This document shows positions 62,302 through 64,000 of a stretch of 64,000 nt of DNA, piece by piece. The notes under the pieces were generated by a model that saw nothing but the letters and a program-made list of their open reading frames with translations, was not told where the DNA came from and made no database searches. The position numbers and the translations under genes are program-made. The stretch is from Anaerolineae bacterium (GTDB lineage Bacteria; Chloroflexota; Anaerolineae; Anaerolineales; Villigracilaceae), in assembly GCA_021324435.1 (NCBI GenBank), contig JAJPIZ010000040.1, positions 1 through 64,000 of the forward strand, in the 5' to 3' direction. Each line of letters begins with the position of its first letter. Position 1 is the stretch's first letter.

Positions 62302-62571
62302 GACTACTCCTATTGAATCGAGGGCGTTCCATCCTCTCCCGGCATGAGAAACGAAATCGCCCCAGTGGAATCCCACCAAGGGCGACGATAATGGGCTGAT
62401 ATAATGAAACCAGCCCTTCCCTCTGCCTATACCGGTGGGTTGGGTTAGGGTCGTGCATGTGTTCGCGCACATTCACGGCCCATTACAAACTGTATAATTA
62501 TCGTACTAATACGATAATTATACCATGCAAAAATGAGTTGTCAATTGGTTTCCTGCTACCCCGTAATCAAT
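62302..62571. other. Element regulatory region
   Basis: About 270 bp without a supported gene. It includes the 30-bp palindrome at 62493-62522 and an AT-rich stretch likely holding the promoter for the minus-strand genes. Confidence 0.5.
62493..62522. promoter_or_regulatory. Perfect 13-bp-arm palindromic operator
   Basis: tataattatcgta-ctaa-tacgataattata. Position between the HTH gene and the small gene/recombinase pair suggests a repressor or excisionase site. It also contains tataat in both directions. Confidence 0.75.
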
Positions 62572-62787
62572 CTATCGTCTTTTGGAATCGGGTTTGGGTT
62601 TTGCCCCGCGCCGTTCCCCCAGCTTCTCAACTTTTTTCACGTATTCTTCAAGGGAACGCCGGCTGACCTGCCAGGACAATCCCCATTTCCTGCCACGCAC
62701 TTTCTGAGAGCGAATTAACTGCCGAATGTAATCCGGATTGTAACCGCTTACGCGAGCCGCTTCATAGGTCGTCAACCAATCTTCCAT
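62572..62787 (-). CDS. Excisionase-like helix-turn-helix protein
   Basis: A 71-residue protein MEDWLTTYEAARVSGYNPDYIRQLIRS, the winged-helix layout of the MerR/excisionase (HTH_17) family: AAxxxGxxxxYIRQLIR is the recognition helix region. The C-terminal half is strongly basic (KVEKLGERRGAKPKPDSKRR). It probably binds the element's attachment or promoter DNA and may be the recombination directionality factor. Confidence 0.75.
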   Translation of the reverse strand: MEDWLTTYEAARVSGYNPDYIRQLIRSQKVRGRKWGLSWQVSRRSLEEYVKKVEKLGERRGAKPKPDSKRR

Positions 62788-62811
62788 AATCTGATCAATT
62801 CTCCAATTGGC

Positions 62812-62835
62812 AATTATAACTTTAATGATTATCGT
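62812..62835. promoter_or_regulatory. Half-sites related to the element operator
   Basis: aattataac (62812-62820) and attatcgt (62828-62835) share sequence with the arms of the 62493-62522 palindrome and sit between the divergent HTH and membrane-protein genes. Confidence 0.4.
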
Positions 62836-62896
62836 TAGGAAATTGTAAGCATTTTCACATAAAAAGTTTGTTTTTTTCTTTTACAATTGCCGCTCT

Positions 62897-63532
62897 ATGG
62901 CTGAAAATGTAACCAAACGCAGTCATATTCATCCCTTTTTTCGGGTCGTGCTGGTTTTCCTATTGATACTTTGCGGGGGTATGTTAGTGGCTTCAATCAA
63001 TTGGATTTTTCATAAAGTTCATTACAGCCTGGGGATGGAACTGGCTGAAGTCACGGTTGCCATCATTTCCATCTTTATCCTGATATTGATCCTGGTGGGC
63101 TTGCGCACTGGTCTGAGCATGGACCGCTTCCTTCGACGGAGAAGGTATGAGGCATGCAGGATCTATCAGACTTTCCGTCAGGTGCGATATTTTCTTTCGT
63201 GGCTGGGGTATGAGGACCTTCAATCCGAACATCAGGCAGTGATAGGAGTGGAAAATCAATCCCCCGAGGAAGTCCTGGCGCTTATTGACAGACCCATGCG
63301 TCGAGGCAGGACACCGACATACTCGCTGGATCGTTGGACCAAGGTGGTTTTGGCATGGGAGGGGCGCGATACGTGGCGTAATCCCATAACACTATCAGAA
63401 TTTCTGGCTGAGGAATTCGGAACCTATGCGGATGGCTCACCGCGCATCTCCGATAGCAGGTTTTATGAAATTCGAAAAATCATACTGAAGGATCTCCGGA
63501 AAAAAATGGATCAAAAGAAGGCTCCTCGATAG
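62897..63532 (+). CDS. Two-helix membrane protein of unknown function (element cargo)
   Basis: The 211-residue protein has two hydrophobic helices (about 14-34 and 48-68) with a short loop, then a soluble C-terminal part of about 140 residues rich in Arg and Lys (RFLRRRRYEACRIYQTFRQV, DRPMRRGRTPTYSLDRWTKVV). The motif WEGRDTWRNPITLSEFLAEEFG and SRFYEIRKIILKDL suggest a helical DNA- or protein-binding domain. I do not recognise the family. It is divergent from the HTH gene and followed by a strong terminator, so it is its own transcription unit. Confidence 0.65.
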   Translation: MAENVTKRSHIHPFFRVVLVFLLILCGGMLVASINWIFHKVHYSLGMELAEVTVAIISIFILILILVGLRTGLSMDRFLRRRRYEACRIYQTFRQVRYFLSWLGYEDLQSEHQAVIGVENQSPEEVLALIDRPMRRGRTPTYSLDRWTKVVLAWEGRDTWRNPITLSEFLAEEFGTYADGSPRISDSRFYEIRKIILKDLRKKMDQKKAPR

Positions 63533-63565
63533 AAATTGCGACAAAGAGGAGAGTCTTGTTCTGAC

Positions 63566-63590
63566 AGCCGCACATCCTGCGGCTTTTTTT
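63566..63590 (+). terminator. Rho-independent terminator after the membrane-protein gene
   Basis: 7-bp stem agccgca / tgcggct followed by seven T. Confidence 0.88.
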
Positions 63591-63915
63591 ATGCTGAATA
63601 AAACAGAGGTCAGGAGGATCGCCGACAGTATCAAGATTGTGTACAGGAGGCGATATTCAAATTAGCCGGGGGAGATTACAACGTTTACCTTTATCCCAAA
63701 CACGCGAAATGCAACCTGGGTTATATTTTGACGAACACCAGCAAAAAAACAACGAGGGAGGCAGCACCGAAGCCAGACAAATGGCGAATTGCCTCAAGGC
63801 GTCTCGTTGAGAACCGTCTTACCCTACTCGTTCAAAAGGCCTACTAAAGAAAAACGACGACACAGCCTTCTTCAAATTAATTGCCATCCTGTTCTTAAGG
63901 CCAACCAGTCAGGTT
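63591..63915. other. Region without a supported gene
   Basis: About 325 bp. One plus-strand frame from about 63602 to a TAA at about 63846 is open for some 80 codons (LAGGDYNVYLYPKH, KWRIASRRLVENRLTLLVQKAY) but has no normal start; it may be a decayed or frameshifted gene. A good ribosome site (aggagg at about 63646) has no ATG after it. Confidence 0.4.
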
Positions 63916-64000
63916 ATGTTGATCGAAATCCTTATTGGCATTCTTGTCGGCATCACTTTGGTGTTTTTCCCACTCTTGATCGGAATCGTAGCATTCTTCT
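63916..64000 (+). CDS. Start of a small hydrophobic protein (runs off window)
   Basis: From ATG 63916 the frame reads MLIEILIGILVGITLVFFPLL and stays open to the edge: one long hydrophobic helix. Too short for a family call; the ribosome site is weak (agg). Confidence 0.45.
   Translation, partial: MLIEILIGILVGITLVFFPLLIGIVAFF

Larger units (their letters stand above)
60385..64000. mobile_element. Integrative element in yifB (left part; right end outside window)
   Basis: The segment from the broken yifB gene to the window edge carries a large serine recombinase at its boundary, a small protein gene, an excisionase-like HTH gene, a regulatory palindrome and two membrane-protein genes. It is AT-richer than the neighbouring chromosome. 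No phage structural or conjugation gene is visible within these 3.6 kb, so its class (ICE, IME or prophage) is open. Confidence 0.8.

Noticed and set aside
62062-62787. Toxin-antitoxin pair (small protein plus HTH protein)
   Set aside because: The two genes are 270 bp apart, and the HTH type is excisionase-like; no toxin fold is recognisable.
63602-63848. Small plus-strand gene after the terminator
   Set aside because: The open frame lacks ATG, GTG or TTG at its beginning, and the good ribosome site is not followed by a start codon.

Overview
The window looks like a chromosomal segment of a Chloroflexota bacterium, probably class Anaerolineae. This is inferred from the gene content and order, the tightly packed division/cell-wall cluster, Lol/MacB-type and sugar ABC lipoproteins, and many small palindromic repeats in intergenic gaps. 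No rRNA is present, so the assignment is tentative.

Region by region. (1) 1-3645, minus strand: a replication block with a DnaI/DnaC-like ATPase cut by the left edge, a DnaD-like protein, DnaB helicase and a bifunctional-nuclease-family protein, nearly all overlapping. (2) 3728-13741: a C45 acyltransferase-type hydrolase; an ECF sigma / zinc anti-sigma / bactofilin-like membrane protein operon; an MFS sugar transporter; a PlsC-like acyltransferase; a solute-binding lipoprotein with a site-2 protease; a selenocysteine tRNA; and tRNA-Pro(GGG) followed by two 87-bp tandem copies of a unit carrying the tRNA 3' end. (3) 13791-20708: an RlmI-like rRNA methyltransferase, a second sigma/anti-sigma pair, a lipoprotein built from two near-identical repeats, GTP cyclohydrolase I, an FAD oxidoreductase, a methyltransferase remnant and small membrane proteins. 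(4) 20786-38480, minus strand: a dcw cluster transcribed in the order mraZ-rsmH-ftsL-like-ftsI-murF-mraY-murD-ftsW-murG-cvpA-murC-(small ORF)-murB-ddl-ftsQ-ftsA-ftsZ. murE is missing and murF carries an in-frame TAA. A strong promoter with three 10-bp-spaced MraZ-type boxes precedes mraZ. (5) 38531-49928: an rRNA methyltransferase, an ATP-grasp protein, a ChbG-like deacetylase next to a GH4 glycosidase, and a MacAB-like export system (HlyD adaptor, ATPase, two FtsX permeases) with a GbsR regulator. (6) 50042-55744, plus strand: a ROK-controlled sugar uptake operon (binding protein, two permeases, Gfo/Idh dehydrogenase) with recognisable operators. (7) 55931-59593: a large secreted ExeM/NucH-type nuclease.

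(8) 59735-64000: the gene yifB (comM) breaks off just before its Walker A motif, where an integrative element begins. The element carries a large serine recombinase at its edge, a small protein, an excisionase-like HTH protein next to a perfect 13-bp palindromic operator, and a membrane protein. It runs off the right end of the window.

A theme across the window is repeat elements in or at genes: three probable in-frame insertions (rlmI, ddl, murD) and at least four genes whose stop codon lies inside or next to a repeat (bactofilin-like gene, MFS gene, rsmH, mraZ).
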